From positions 1 through 28,614 of the IMG/VR virus record IMGVR_UViG_3300035698_027260: a stretch of 28,614 bases of DNA. One strand, written 5' to 3'. Within the stretch, counting starts at the first letter, position 1; every line of letters begins with the position of its first letter. Under the pieces are notes generated by a model. That model saw only the letters and a program-made list of their open reading frames with translations. It did not search any database and was not told where the DNA came from. Origin of the DNA: a virus. A program made the translations under genes and the position numbers. Positions 22,010 through 28,020 of the stretch are shown here, piece after piece.

Positions 22010-22364
22010 GGGGGCGAATTGGTTTCGACTGGGATGATGTAAGTCCAAGTCGCGTGTCGGGGATGTTCTGAACCTCGTTAAAAAATGGAACAAACTTTAA
22101 TTGCTAACACTATGCAATTGGCTGCGTAAAACGCAACCCGGAAAACCTGGAAAGGCTATGACTAGGATTTTCCGTCATTTATTTGGCCTGCTGCCTGAAG
22201 CCCGTACTCACGGGGCCGATGGAAACAAGATAAACGGGGGATGTTCATTAAGCATTTCTGGCAAAGGTGCTACTTAATGAACGAGAAAAAAACACTTCTG
22301 CCTACACACGTAGACGCTTGTGACAAACCTTTCTAGGACCGGAGTTCGATACTCCGCGCCTCCA
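22010..22364 (+). ncRNA. ssrA: transfer-messenger RNA (tmRNA)
   Basis: Rescues stalled ribosomes by acting as tRNA-Ala and then as a short mRNA. The 5' end GGGGGCGAATTGGTTTCGACTGGG-type tmRNA start (read at 22010-22033) and the 3' CGCCTCC form the tRNA-like acceptor with the usual G-U at the third pair; the T-arm is CGGAGTTCGATACTCCG, discriminator A, CCA not encoded. The tag frame reads MEQTLIANTMQLAA then TAA at about 22134; the exact resume codon cannot be fixed by eye, but the LAA end is the classic protease signal. TTCATTAAG/CTTAATGAA (about 22244-22281) is one of the pseudoknot-region stems. Length 355 is typical. Confidence 0.92.
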
Positions 22365-22388
22365 CAACGATTTTCCGAGCGCCTCCAC
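22356..22388 (+). repeat. direct repeat of the tmRNA 3' end
   Basis: GCGCCTCCAC at 22356-22365 (tmRNA acceptor strand) is repeated exactly at 22379-22388, just before the endonuclease gene. The second copy also forms the left arm of the hairpin that covers the endonuclease ribosome binding site. Confidence 0.7.
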
Positions 22389-22419
22389 TATTTTGACTAT
22401 AGTTCAGGATTAGTGGAGG
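22382..22419 (+). promoter_or_regulatory. hairpin sequestering the HNH gene's ribosome binding site
   Basis: CCTCCACTA (22382-22390) pairs perfectly with TAGTGGAGG (22411-22419), and the GGAGG there is the ribosome binding site for the ATG at 22427. Folding would hide it on transcripts read from upstream, as known for phage homing endonuclease genes. Confidence 0.6.
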
Positions 22420-22426
22420 TATCGGA

Positions 22427-22993
22427 ATGAAAAAGATAACCATCACTTGTGCTGGATGTAATAAGCCTTTTGAAAAGCGTAAAGCAGAATGGGCTAGACA
22501 GCTCCGTAAGGACCCTGACCGTAAATTTTATTGTACGATGTCTTGTTACGGTCAAGTAGGGCAGTACAACCTTGGTGACAAGAGGGGGAAATGCGACCCA
22601 GAAAACTTGTTGCGTGGACGGAAGCTAGATGAGTTTTCGCCTTTCCGGTACTTTATGAACAGGGCAAGGAATAAAAATAGGGGGAAGGGCTATGATGTAG
22701 ACCTGCCTTATTTGAAAGACCTTTGGGAGGGGCAAAAGGGCCTTTGTGCTCTTTCCGGGATGTCAATGGTATTATCGGAGAATACCGCTGCTTTTGAAAA
22801 GGTTGTCCGAAACCCTTGGAGAGCAAGCTTGGATAGGGTAGATTCCTCCCTTGGCTATGTGAAAGGGAATGTCCAGTTCGTGGTCTTGATGGCTAATATC
22901 TGTAAAGGTCTTTATACGGATGAGGAGGTCGTTCAATTTTGTAAAGCCGTTGTGTCTAACAACATTGAAAAGGGGTCATATGGATCACCATAA
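22427..22993 (+). CDS. HNH-type endonuclease (probable homing endonuclease)
   Basis: 188 residues. The N-terminus has a zinc-finger-like CAGCNKPFEKRKAEW...FYCTMSC (CX2C...CX3C). The C-terminal half carries CALSGM, then ASLDRVDSSLGYVKGNVQFVVLMANICKG, the pattern SLDRIDxxxGYxxGNVQxVxxxxNxxK of phage HNH-like endonucleases. It should cut DNA and may spread itself or neighbouring sequence. GGAGG (in a hairpin) precedes the ATG. It lies only 62 bases after the tmRNA, next to a repeat of its 3' end, consistent with arrival by insertion. The second HNH histidine pair is not clear by eye, so catalytic competence is inferred. Confidence 0.8.
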   Translation: MKKITITCAGCNKPFEKRKAEWARQLRKDPDRKFYCTMSCYGQVGQYNLGDKRGKCDPENLLRGRKLDEFSPFRYFMNRARNKNRGKGYDVDLPYLKDLWEGQKGLCALSGMSMVLSENTAAFEKVVRNPWRASLDRVDSSLGYVKGNVQFVVLMANICKGLYTDEEVVQFCKAVVSNNIEKGSYGSP

Positions 22994-23105
22994 AACACCT
23001 AAGCTAAAAGTACCGCCCATTAGAATCATCAATGATACTAATGGGTGCTTGACCACCATCCTTGCCTTCGTATGTGTTGTTGGCTTGGTCTTTTGGATTA
23101 TTTAA
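22980..23105 (+). CDS. small membrane protein with C-terminal transmembrane helix
   Basis: 41 residues: a short polar N-terminus (MDHHKTPKLKVPPIRIINDTNG) and then about 20 hydrophobic residues (from LTTILAF to VFWII) ending at the C-terminus, so a single tail-anchored helix is expected. The start overlaps the HNH stop by 14 bases and has AAGGGG seven bases upstream. A longer frame starting at 22920 exists, but the ribosome binding site favours this ATG. Function unknown. Confidence 0.6.
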   Translation: MDHHKTPKLKVPPIRIINDTNGCLTTILAFVCVVGLVFWII

Positions 23106-23146
23106 CAAGGGGTAGGCAACTATCCCATTAACCTAGGTTTGCTGTT

Positions 23147-23290
23147 ATGCTTACAAGAAACTTAGACACTGAGGCTAACAGAGCTTATTGGTCCGGGATT
23201 GACCAGGTGGTTAAAACAGTAAGTGAGTGGCCCTCTTGGAAAAAGCAGTATTGCCAAAGTAGCTCAGTTGGTAGAGCAACTGATTCGTAA
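23147..23290 (+). CDS. small protein whose stop codon lies inside tRNA-Thr
   Basis: 47 residues. The pattern AYWSGIDQVVKTVSEWPSWKK (W at the start of a helix and WPxWK at its end) looks like the small helical proteins common in large phages, which is why I accept it although its ribosome binding site (CTAGG) is weak. The last 12 codons are read from the tRNA-Thr(CGT) gene and the TAA is in its anticodon loop, so the C-terminus is determined by tRNA sequence. A different start cannot be excluded. Confidence 0.45.
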   Translation: MLTRNLDTEANRAYWSGIDQVVKTVSEWPSWKKQYCQSSSVGRATDS

Positions 23291-23325
23291 CCAGTAGGTC
23301 AGGAGTTCGATTCTCCTCTTTGGCT
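23253..23325 (+). tRNA. tRNA-Thr (anticodon CGT)
   Basis: Acceptor GCCAAAG/CTTTGGC, D stem GCTC/GAGC, anticodon stem ACTGA with CCAGT (last pair A-C) and loop TTCGTAA, T-loop TTCGATT, discriminator T. Reads ACG. Overlaps the end of a small coding frame. Confidence 0.9.
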
Positions 23326-23335
23326 CTTATTTTAT

Positions 23336-23409
23336 GTCCCCGTCTTCCAGCCTGGTTAGGATACCGGCCTTTCAAGCCGATGACACGGGTTCAAATCCCG
23401 TCGGGGATA
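23336..23409 (+). tRNA. tRNA-Glu (anticodon TTC), first copy
   Basis: Acceptor GTCCCCG with CGGGGAT (first pair G-T), anticodon stem core CGGC/GCCG with loop CTTTCAA, T-loop TTCAAAT, discriminator A. Reads GAA/GAG. Begins like the common bacterial tRNA-Glu. Confidence 0.9.
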
Positions 23410-23413
23410 CTTT

Positions 23414-23486
23414 GCCTCTGTAGCTCAATAGGAAGAGCACTCGACTTGTAATCGAGATGTTGCGGGTTCGATTCCTGCCAGAGGCT
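23414..23486 (+). tRNA. tRNA-Thr (anticodon TGT)
   Basis: Acceptor GCCTCTG/CAGAGGC, D stem GCTC/GAGC, anticodon stem CTCGA/TCGAG with loop CTTGTAA, T-loop TTCGATT, discriminator T. Reads ACA and other ACN codons. Confidence 0.93.
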
Positions 23487-23494
23487 CTTTTGCT

Positions 23495-23567
23495 GCCCAG
23501 GTAGCTCAGTGGTAGAGCACCTCCATGGTAAGGAGGGGGTTCGTGGGTTCGATCCCCACCCTGGGCT
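23495..23567 (+). tRNA. tRNA-Thr (anticodon GGT)
   Basis: Acceptor GCCCAGG/CCTGGGC, D stem GCTC/GAGC, anticodon stem CCTCC/GGAGG with loop ATGGTAA, T-loop TTCGATC, discriminator T. Reads ACU/ACC. Completes the threonine set. Confidence 0.93.
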
Positions 23568-23579
23568 CTGGTTTCTTAT

Positions 23580-23653
23580 GGCCCCGTAGGCTAGCGGTCT
23601 AAGCCATCGCCCTTTCAAGGCGGTGATCGCCGGTTCAAATCCGGTCGGGGCTA
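23580..23653 (+). tRNA. tRNA-Glu (anticodon TTC), second copy
   Basis: Acceptor GGCCCCG/CGGGGCT, anticodon stem TCGCC/GGCGG with loop CTTTCAA, T-loop TTCAAAT, discriminator A. It has the same anticodon as the copy 170 bases upstream but clearly different D and T arms, so it is not a recent duplicate. Confidence 0.9.
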
Positions 23654-23685
23654 CTTTTTGATCCTCCTTAGTATAGAGGGTAGCT

Positions 23686-24009
23686 ATGGGTGTGTTTTTA
23701 GAGGGACTAAAAAAGATGTTCGCTGGGGTCCCCCCGGATATAAGGGAACACAACTACACCCAAGATTGTTGGGGCCACAAAGTTACGCTGACCTCGCATT
23801 CCGAGAAGTATGAAAGATTCAACATGTCCGGCTGGGGTTATAGCGTCAAAGTTGGTGACATCATAATACTAACAACTAAAAAGGGAACCACCCCCATTGA
23901 AAAAGACATCGGAAAAATCGCAAGATACAAAGTAATTCGCGTGAAATACTATAATGACCCTTCTGATATGTTTGAAGGCAGGGTGGAGCTGATTAAAGAA
24001 ATACGCTGA
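23686..24009 (+). CDS. hypothetical protein
   Basis: 107 residues, unrecognised. The pattern DCWGHKVTLTSHSEKYERFNMSGWGYSVKVGDIIILTTKKGT followed by ARYKVIRVKYYNDPSDMFEGRVELI (quoted in parts) suggests a small beta-barrel of SH3 or PUA-like type, with the typical VGDIIIL turn seen in domains that bind RNA or protein. GAGG lies six bases before the ATG. It directly follows the tRNA-Glu gene, so it is probably cotranscribed with tRNAs. Confidence 0.65.
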   Translation: MGVFLEGLKKMFAGVPPDIREHNYTQDCWGHKVTLTSHSEKYERFNMSGWGYSVKVGDIIILTTKKGTTPIEKDIGKIARYKVIRVKYYNDPSDMFEGRVELIKEIR

Positions 24010-24023
24010 TTTTGGAGGTTGAT

Positions 24024-24221
24024 ATGAAGAGTAAATCTTGGGAGACTTATTTGGAGCTTCAAAAACAACCTTGGCAGGACAGGAAGCTGTACCCTGGAAG
24101 GGGTCATACCACCCTATCCTTGCGAATGAGTTCTGAGGATAACTTGAGGAAGCTAGACTCACTGCCTGAAGGTGGGGGGTTAGACCCTTTGAAGAACTTT
24201 GCGTCTGGTATCCATGACTGA
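24024..24221 (+). CDS. small hypothetical protein
   Basis: 65 residues starting MKSKSWETYLELQKQPWQDRK. The ATG follows GGAGG by five bases; the longer reading from an upstream TTG would overlap that site and is rejected. No motif recognised. Its stop codon overlaps the start of the next gene (ATGACTGA), so the two are translationally coupled. Confidence 0.6.
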   Translation: MKSKSWETYLELQKQPWQDRKLYPGRGHTTLSLRMSSEDNLRKLDSLPEGGGLDPLKNFASGIHD

Positions 24222-24552
24222 AATCCCCACTCCCTATCCCGCTGCCTATAGGAAACTATGTAAAGAAGCTCGGAAGCATGGTTATGCCTTAGCCATACAC
24301 GGGAGCCTGACTAGGGATTTAGATGTCCTTGCGGTGCCCTGGGTAACAAAGGCGTCCTCAGCAGAGGTTTTAGTGGTAGCTTTAGCTAAGGCTTGTGGGG
24401 CTCTAAACCTTTGTGAGTCGGAACCCGTAGAGCAGTTTCTAGGCACCGTGTCAGAGAAACCCCATGGACGTAAGGCGTGGGTTTTACTTTTGACCCATAT
24501 GGTTGATGGTGGGGCTTATGTGGATTTGGGTGTTATGCCTAGGGAAGGATGA
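24214..24552 (+). CDS. nucleotidyltransferase-like small protein
   Basis: 112 residues. ALAIHGSLTRDLDVLAVPW matches the GS-x4-DxD core of the polymerase-beta nucleotidyltransferase fold (here GSLTRDLD), followed by a helix with SAEVLVVALAKACG and a strand (AWVLLLTHMVDGGAYVDLGVMP) that may bring the third acidic residue. The ATG lies inside the end of the previous gene and the TGA lies 10 bases into tRNA-Ser(CGA). Minimal nucleotidyltransferases modify tRNAs, antibiotics or proteins; here the tRNA neighbourhood makes a tRNA substrate tempting, but this is inference. Confidence 0.68.
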   Translation: MTEIPTPYPAAYRKLCKEARKHGYALAIHGSLTRDLDVLAVPWVTKASSAEVLVVALAKACGALNLCESEPVEQFLGTVSEKPHGRKAWVLLLTHMVDGGAYVDLGVMPREG

Positions 24553-24629
24553 CCGAGTGGCTTATGGTACCTGTTTCGAAAGCAGACGGTCCTTCACGGG
24601 GCTCGGGGGTTCGAATCCCCCTCCTTCCT
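24543..24629 (+). tRNA. tRNA-Ser (anticodon CGA)
   Basis: Acceptor GGAAGGA/TCCTTCC, anticodon stem core CTGT/GCAG with loop TTCGAAA, long variable arm CCC..GGG, T-loop TTCGAAT. Discriminator is T rather than the usual serine G, unlike the other three serine tRNAs. Reads UCG. Its first 10 bases overlap the end of the nucleotidyltransferase-like gene. Confidence 0.9.
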
Positions 24630-24717
24630 CTTTTAGTAGGATAAGACTTGTCCCCCTGGTTATTTTCCTTATAGAGATCCTAAGTTGTGCGGTAAACACC
24701 TGAAAAGGATCTTAAAA

Positions 24718-25488
24718 ATGAACAAGGCAAGTAAAGAACTTCTAGTAAAATGGTTTGGGAAAACAGCTACCCGTAAAGTAAGTCTGCTTTATCAGGACAC
24801 ACTCGAAAAAATCATGCTTACGGCAAAGCGGAATTCAAAAGGTTATGACCTAACTGATATGGATACGCTACTTGATGACCTGGATGAAATTTTGATGCCC
24901 GCGGCGGCAAAAGAAATGGCAAAACAACTGATGGGTTTTGAGTATGATGATGTTGTTTCCTGGGGGGGTGAGATCAATGATGATGGTACCGGTATCTCAG
25001 AGAGATCCAGAACTGGTGATCCACAAGATGCAGAAGAGGAATCCTTTAATTATTCCGTAAAAGCACCAAAGGAACTTGAAATCAGTATGCTTGTTAGATT
25101 GGATGTACGTCCTTTTAAGGAATTACTCATAAAAGCTCTTACAAAAATGGGGTTCCAAGGTATCGACAAAAATCTTTGTGGTAAGTTTGCAAAAAGCATG
25201 GACTTCCTACAGGAAGATATTTTTTATGGTGGGGGTTTAGCTAAGTATGAGACGGCTATCAATAAAAAGTGCTTGGCTGAAATAATGAGGCTAGAATCAG
25301 ATGGCGAGTGGTGGGATGCACTTGATGATGAGGTGGAAGTAGAATCAGATGGTGATGATGATGATGATAATCCTTTATCCGTTTTTCTTTATCCAAAAAA
25401 GGCGGAATTTGATGCGTGGGATGACTGGGAGATGGGGTCAGACTTGTATATTACCCGTAAGGCAACCATCCCCGTGATAATTCAATAG
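24718..25488 (+). CDS. hypothetical acidic protein
   Basis: 256 residues from the ATG with AAGGA eight bases upstream (a longer TTG frame exists). The N-terminal 30 residues are basic and helical; the rest is acidic, with a D/G-rich run near residue 215-225 (ESDGDDDDDNP) that may be a linker. ELEISMLVRLDVRPFKELLIKALTKMG suggests one alpha/beta element, and the final part has alternating aromatic and charged residues. No known motif. It may be a virion or DNA-mimic-like protein, but that is a guess from charge alone. Confidence 0.65.
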   Translation: MNKASKELLVKWFGKTATRKVSLLYQDTLEKIMLTAKRNSKGYDLTDMDTLLDDLDEILMPAAAKEMAKQLMGFEYDDVVSWGGEINDDGTGISERSRTGDPQDAEEESFNYSVKAPKELEISMLVRLDVRPFKELLIKALTKMGFQGIDKNLCGKFAKSMDFLQEDIFYGGGLAKYETAINKKCLAEIMRLESDGEWWDALDDEVEVESDGDDDDDNPLSVFLYPKKAEFDAWDDWEMGSDLYITRKATIPVIIQ

Positions 25489-25547
25489 TATTCCGTAACA
25501 CTCCCCTTCTGTGTTTTCCTCTTCATGATCAATCTTTGACCCCTTTA

Positions 25548-25584
25548 GGATTATCAGTGTGACTTTTAGTGTGATAAGAGTAGT
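25548..25584 (+). promoter_or_regulatory. variant of the two-part promoter motif
   Basis: GGATTATC (25548-25555) and GAGTAGT (25578-25584) are present but separated by 22 bases; at 13 bases there is GTGTGAT instead. TTATCA/TGATAA (25551-25556, 25572-25577) can also form a hairpin here. It lies 24 bases before a small gene with a strong ribosome binding site. Confidence 0.35.
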
Positions 25585-25607
25585 TTAGGATAACAAAGGA
25601 GTTTCAA

Positions 25608-25787
25608 ATGGCAAAGACACCCTCCAAAGTTTTTATCACTCCCGGTCGTGAGACCATCACTTTAACTACAAGAATGATGATAGGCGCTGGACTAGACCTG
25701 TCAGAGCGATCCCGTTTGGAGACGGACCAGAAGTCCTTTAAGATCTCACAGATAAAGCTTGTCCCCAAGGAACCGGAAGCTGGCTAA
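25608..25787 (+). CDS. small hypothetical protein
   Basis: 59 residues, MAKTPSKVFITPGRETITL at the start and KLVPKEPEAG at the end, closed by TAA. AAAGGAG is at ideal distance from the ATG. Thr/Ser/Lys-rich with predicted beta strands; no motif. The variant promoter motif just upstream supports it as an expressed unit with the next small gene. Confidence 0.6.
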   Translation: MAKTPSKVFITPGRETITLTTRMMIGAGLDLSERSRLETDQKSFKISQIKLVPKEPEAG

Positions 25788-25798
25788 AGGAGGCCAAT

Positions 25799-25924
25799 GT
25801 GAAATCCTTTTCTAAATCAGACCTACAAGCAAAAGACACTTCCGCCCGCACGCCTTGGGCAGGTACATACCAACGCTGGGATGAAAAAACTCGGAGTTGG
25901 GTTACCTATAAGGTTGTGGGCTAA
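25799..25924 (+). CDS. small hypothetical protein, GTG start
   Basis: 41 residues: an N-terminal charged half and WAGTYQRWDEKTRSWVTYKVVG, which has the regular W/Y spacing of a small beta hairpin. AAAGGAGG lies five bases before the GTG, directly after the stop of the previous small gene. An overlapping frame starting at 25881 lacks a ribosome binding site. Confidence 0.55.
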   Translation: MKSFSKSDLQAKDTSARTPWAGTYQRWDEKTRSWVTYKVVG

Positions 25925-26035
25925 GACCCACACAGGTTCAAACTACATGGTGTCCAGTTTTTGGGAAGTAAACCACTCTCTTTACTATCGTATATTTGAC
26001 GGTGGGTTTCTTTGGCTTCACTGTAATTCTCCTAA

Positions 26036-26968
26036 TCATATCTTTATCCTAAGACCCTCTTGAGCAAAGGACAGCTCCAGGAATACTGGTAGTCTGCATC
26101 CTGGTGTCCTGTCCATTTCGTCTGTCTTGTCCGCGGCATAGGCTTCTGCCGCCGCTAACATAGCGTCAAGCTTGTTATCGTCGTGCCTGGGGTCGTGGTG
26201 GGTAACCACTAAATGCTTCGCTCCACAAGCCAAAGCCTGGTCTACACAAGATTCCGGAGTACCGTGTCCGAATGTCTGGACATTACCTGCAAGCTGTTCC
26301 TCCGTATAAGCACCATCCATAATGAGAATGTCTACACCCTTACAAAGGGCCGTGATACGAGAGTTGGGATGTCTAAGAGGTTCGTTGTCACAGCAATACG
26401 CTACGGATAGACCCTCATAGTTTAGTCGGTACCCCAAGGCGCCGTCAGGATGGTTCAAGGGGATGGTGGTGACGTTTAATGGGCCAGAACCACAGACACT
26501 CTCTACCCTATAAGAAAAGGTCTCACTGAATTGCCGTTCATGGCTAAAATAGGTTCTTTTAGCGGGAAGACTTTCATGAGCTACGGGGAAATGAGGATTA
26601 CTTTGCTGGTGCGAAAGTATTGCCTCTACCGCTGTCCGGGGTAGATTTTGGTCCTCAAGTCCTGATGGCCTAAAGCCATGGATGTCAAAAGTGTTTTGTT
26701 TTAGGAATAGTGGCACACAGAAGGGCAATCCTTGGATGTGATCCCAATGATAATGGGATAGCAAAATGACACCGTTTAAAGGTATCCTCTTTTTAGCCAT
26801 AAGGTGATCCCCTAAGACGGCTACTCCTGATCCACAATCTAGGATTACAGTATAGGGGCCAGCTTCCACTAAAAAACAATTAGTGTTGCCACCATACTTG
26901 AGGGTACTAAAGCCCTTTCGAGATGGTGATGGGAGAGACCCACGGGAACCGAAGCATGAAACTAACAT
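26036..26968 (-). CDS. metallo-beta-lactamase-fold hydrolase (phosphodiesterase-like)
   Basis: 310 residues. CFGSRGSLPSP...KYGGNTNCFLVE and ILDCGSG followed by SHYHWDHIQG give the HxHxDH zinc motif with H72, H74, D76 and H77. Further ligands are plausible in NHPDGALGYR, in ILIMDGAYTEEQ and in VVTHHDPRHDD. The N-terminal FGxRGSxPxP...YGGNT layout is that of the MBL subgroup containing cyclic-nucleotide phosphodiesterase-like and tRNase Z-like enzymes; it is not a lactamase. AAAGGAG precedes the ATG. Natural substrates could be a cyclic nucleotide, an RNA end or a metabolite phosphodiester. The neighbours do not settle it. Confidence 0.83.
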   Translation of the reverse strand: MLVSCFGSRGSLPSPSRKGFSTLKYGGNTNCFLVEAGPYTVILDCGSGVAVLGDHLMAKKRIPLNGVILLSHYHWDHIQGLPFCVPLFLKQNTFDIHGFRPSGLEDQNLPRTAVEAILSHQQSNPHFPVAHESLPAKRTYFSHERQFSETFSYRVESVCGSGPLNVTTIPLNHPDGALGYRLNYEGLSVAYCCDNEPLRHPNSRITALCKGVDILIMDGAYTEEQLAGNVQTFGHGTPESCVDQALACGAKHLVVTHHDPRHDDNKLDAMLAAAEAYAADKTDEMDRTPGCRLPVFLELSFAQEGLRIKI

Positions 26969-26995
26969 TAGAGAACTCCTTTGGTTAGGTCTGGC

Positions 26996-27181
26996 CTAAG
27001 CGTAACCCTCTACACCCTGAAAGGTTTGCCAAATACCAAGACCTTCCATTACGGTTAGTCGTTGGTATTTGGCAAAGCCTTCCTCCTTTCCAAAACGAAT
27101 CTCCAGATGGCTTTGCAACCAGTGGTTTACTTTTTGAAAATTCTTATAGGTGATGAGAAACCCGTTTGCCCCTAACTGCAT
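26996..27181 (-). CDS. small hypothetical protein
   Basis: 61 residues (MQLGANGFLITYKNFQKVN at the start), with aromatic and basic residues and no recognised motif. GGAGG lies seven bases before the ATG, which supports it. It is followed after 27 bases by the MBL gene and preceded by two small genes with 2-base gaps, so it is part of a compact leftward operon. Confidence 0.62.
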   Translation of the reverse strand: MQLGANGFLITYKNFQKVNHWLQSHLEIRFGKEEGFAKYQRLTVMEGLGIWQTFQGVEGYA

Positions 27182-27183
27182 TT

Positions 27184-27447
27184 TTATACCTCCGCAATAA
27201 ATTCAGCCGCCGTTTGATAGACTAGCTTGAATTCATGGGTAGTCAAAATTTCAGCCTGGTTTGTATCCTCTCTATTTGAAGAGAGGTGGACAAGTACGGG
27301 TGAGCGTTCCGCGAAAGGCCCTTCCGGATGATGGACTGCAAAGACCACTCTGATAGTAGGGCTTTGAGCTGGGTCAGGGGAAGCCCGCTCAAAATGAACA
27401 TTGAGAAGGTCTTCTCCCTGAGTACTTTTGGTAGAACTGCAGCGCAT
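27184..27447 (-). CDS. hypothetical protein
   Basis: 87 residues, unrecognised. Beta-rich character (TIRVVFAVHHPEGPF, SPVLVHLSS) with a charged C-terminus. The start follows AGGGGG by seven bases and lies two bases after the stop of the upstream gene. No catalytic pattern visible. Confidence 0.62.
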   Translation of the reverse strand: MRCSSTKSTQGEDLLNVHFERASPDPAQSPTIRVVFAVHHPEGPFAERSPVLVHLSSNREDTNQAEILTTHEFKLVYQTAAEFIAEV

Positions 27448-27449
27448 AC

Positions 27450-27938
27450 TTAGGCCCCCTGTGAGACGTTAGTGACGACTATGGCTGCTTCATAAGCCTT
27501 AACCGTTTTGGCTACCTTGGTTCTGGGAAGCTTGCTAATGACTTCCGTTTTCACCAACTGGGCGGCTTCCTCTACACCAGCTTGAGCCATAAGGGCCTTG
27601 GAAGCATCCTTATCCAAGTTCAATGCTTCAAGCATTGCTTCCCGGATTAGTGCTAAAGCCTTCTCTTTCCCTATGTCCAGCTTACTGATAAGCAAGGCCA
27701 GTGTAGGAAGCAACGGAATAGCTGCGGTGGGGGCTTTATCAGTATCGTGCCCGATGGTCACTTTACCGATGTTCAGATCTAACGAGATCTTGATATTCTC
27801 CAAGGTCTGGTCAGGGGTTACTTTATCACGGGGGTTTTCACCGCCCATGAAGTCTTTAAGTGCTGACTTAACACCACTTTCCAGGGCCAGTACCATTTCT
27901 GGTGTAAGGCCGACAGGCATTTTCTTTGTTTGCGACAT
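27450..27938 (-). CDS. hypothetical protein
   Basis: 162 residues. The central part ISLDLNIGKVTIGHDTDKAPTAAIPLLPTLALLISKL (read in pieces) resembles small phage proteins with a single beta strand and helical C-terminus; the last 70 residues are helical and Lys/Ala/Leu-rich. GGAGAG precedes the ATG at good distance. It is the first gene of a short leftward operon whose upstream region carries the best minus-strand copy of the two-part promoter motif. Function unknown. Confidence 0.7.
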   Translation of the reverse strand: MSQTKKMPVGLTPEMVLALESGVKSALKDFMGGENPRDKVTPDQTLENIKISLDLNIGKVTIGHDTDKAPTAAIPLLPTLALLISKLDIGKEKALALIREAMLEALNLDKDASKALMAQAGVEEAAQLVKTEVISKLPRTKVAKTVKAYEAAIVVTNVSQGA

Positions 27939-27993
27939 GGTCTAACTCTCCTGTGTTATTTTACGTGTCATCTATTTCACTCATACATACCCT

Positions 27994-28019
27994 CTACTCT
28001 TTTCTGGGGGGCGATGATC
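27994..28019 (-). promoter_or_regulatory. two-part promoter motif, minus-strand copy
   Basis: On the minus strand GATCATC (28019-28013), exactly 13 bases, then GAGTAG (27999-27994). The predicted transcript would start about 50 bases before the ATG at 27938. Its position before a gene on the other strand shows the element is not peculiar to the tRNA array. Confidence 0.6.
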
Positions 28020-28020
28020 A

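Noticed and set aside
25881-26063. 60-residue plus-strand frame (ends FILRPS)
   Set aside because: It overlaps the better supported GTG gene and the end of the MBL gene and has no ribosome binding site. Its second half looks protein-like, so it could be a remnant.
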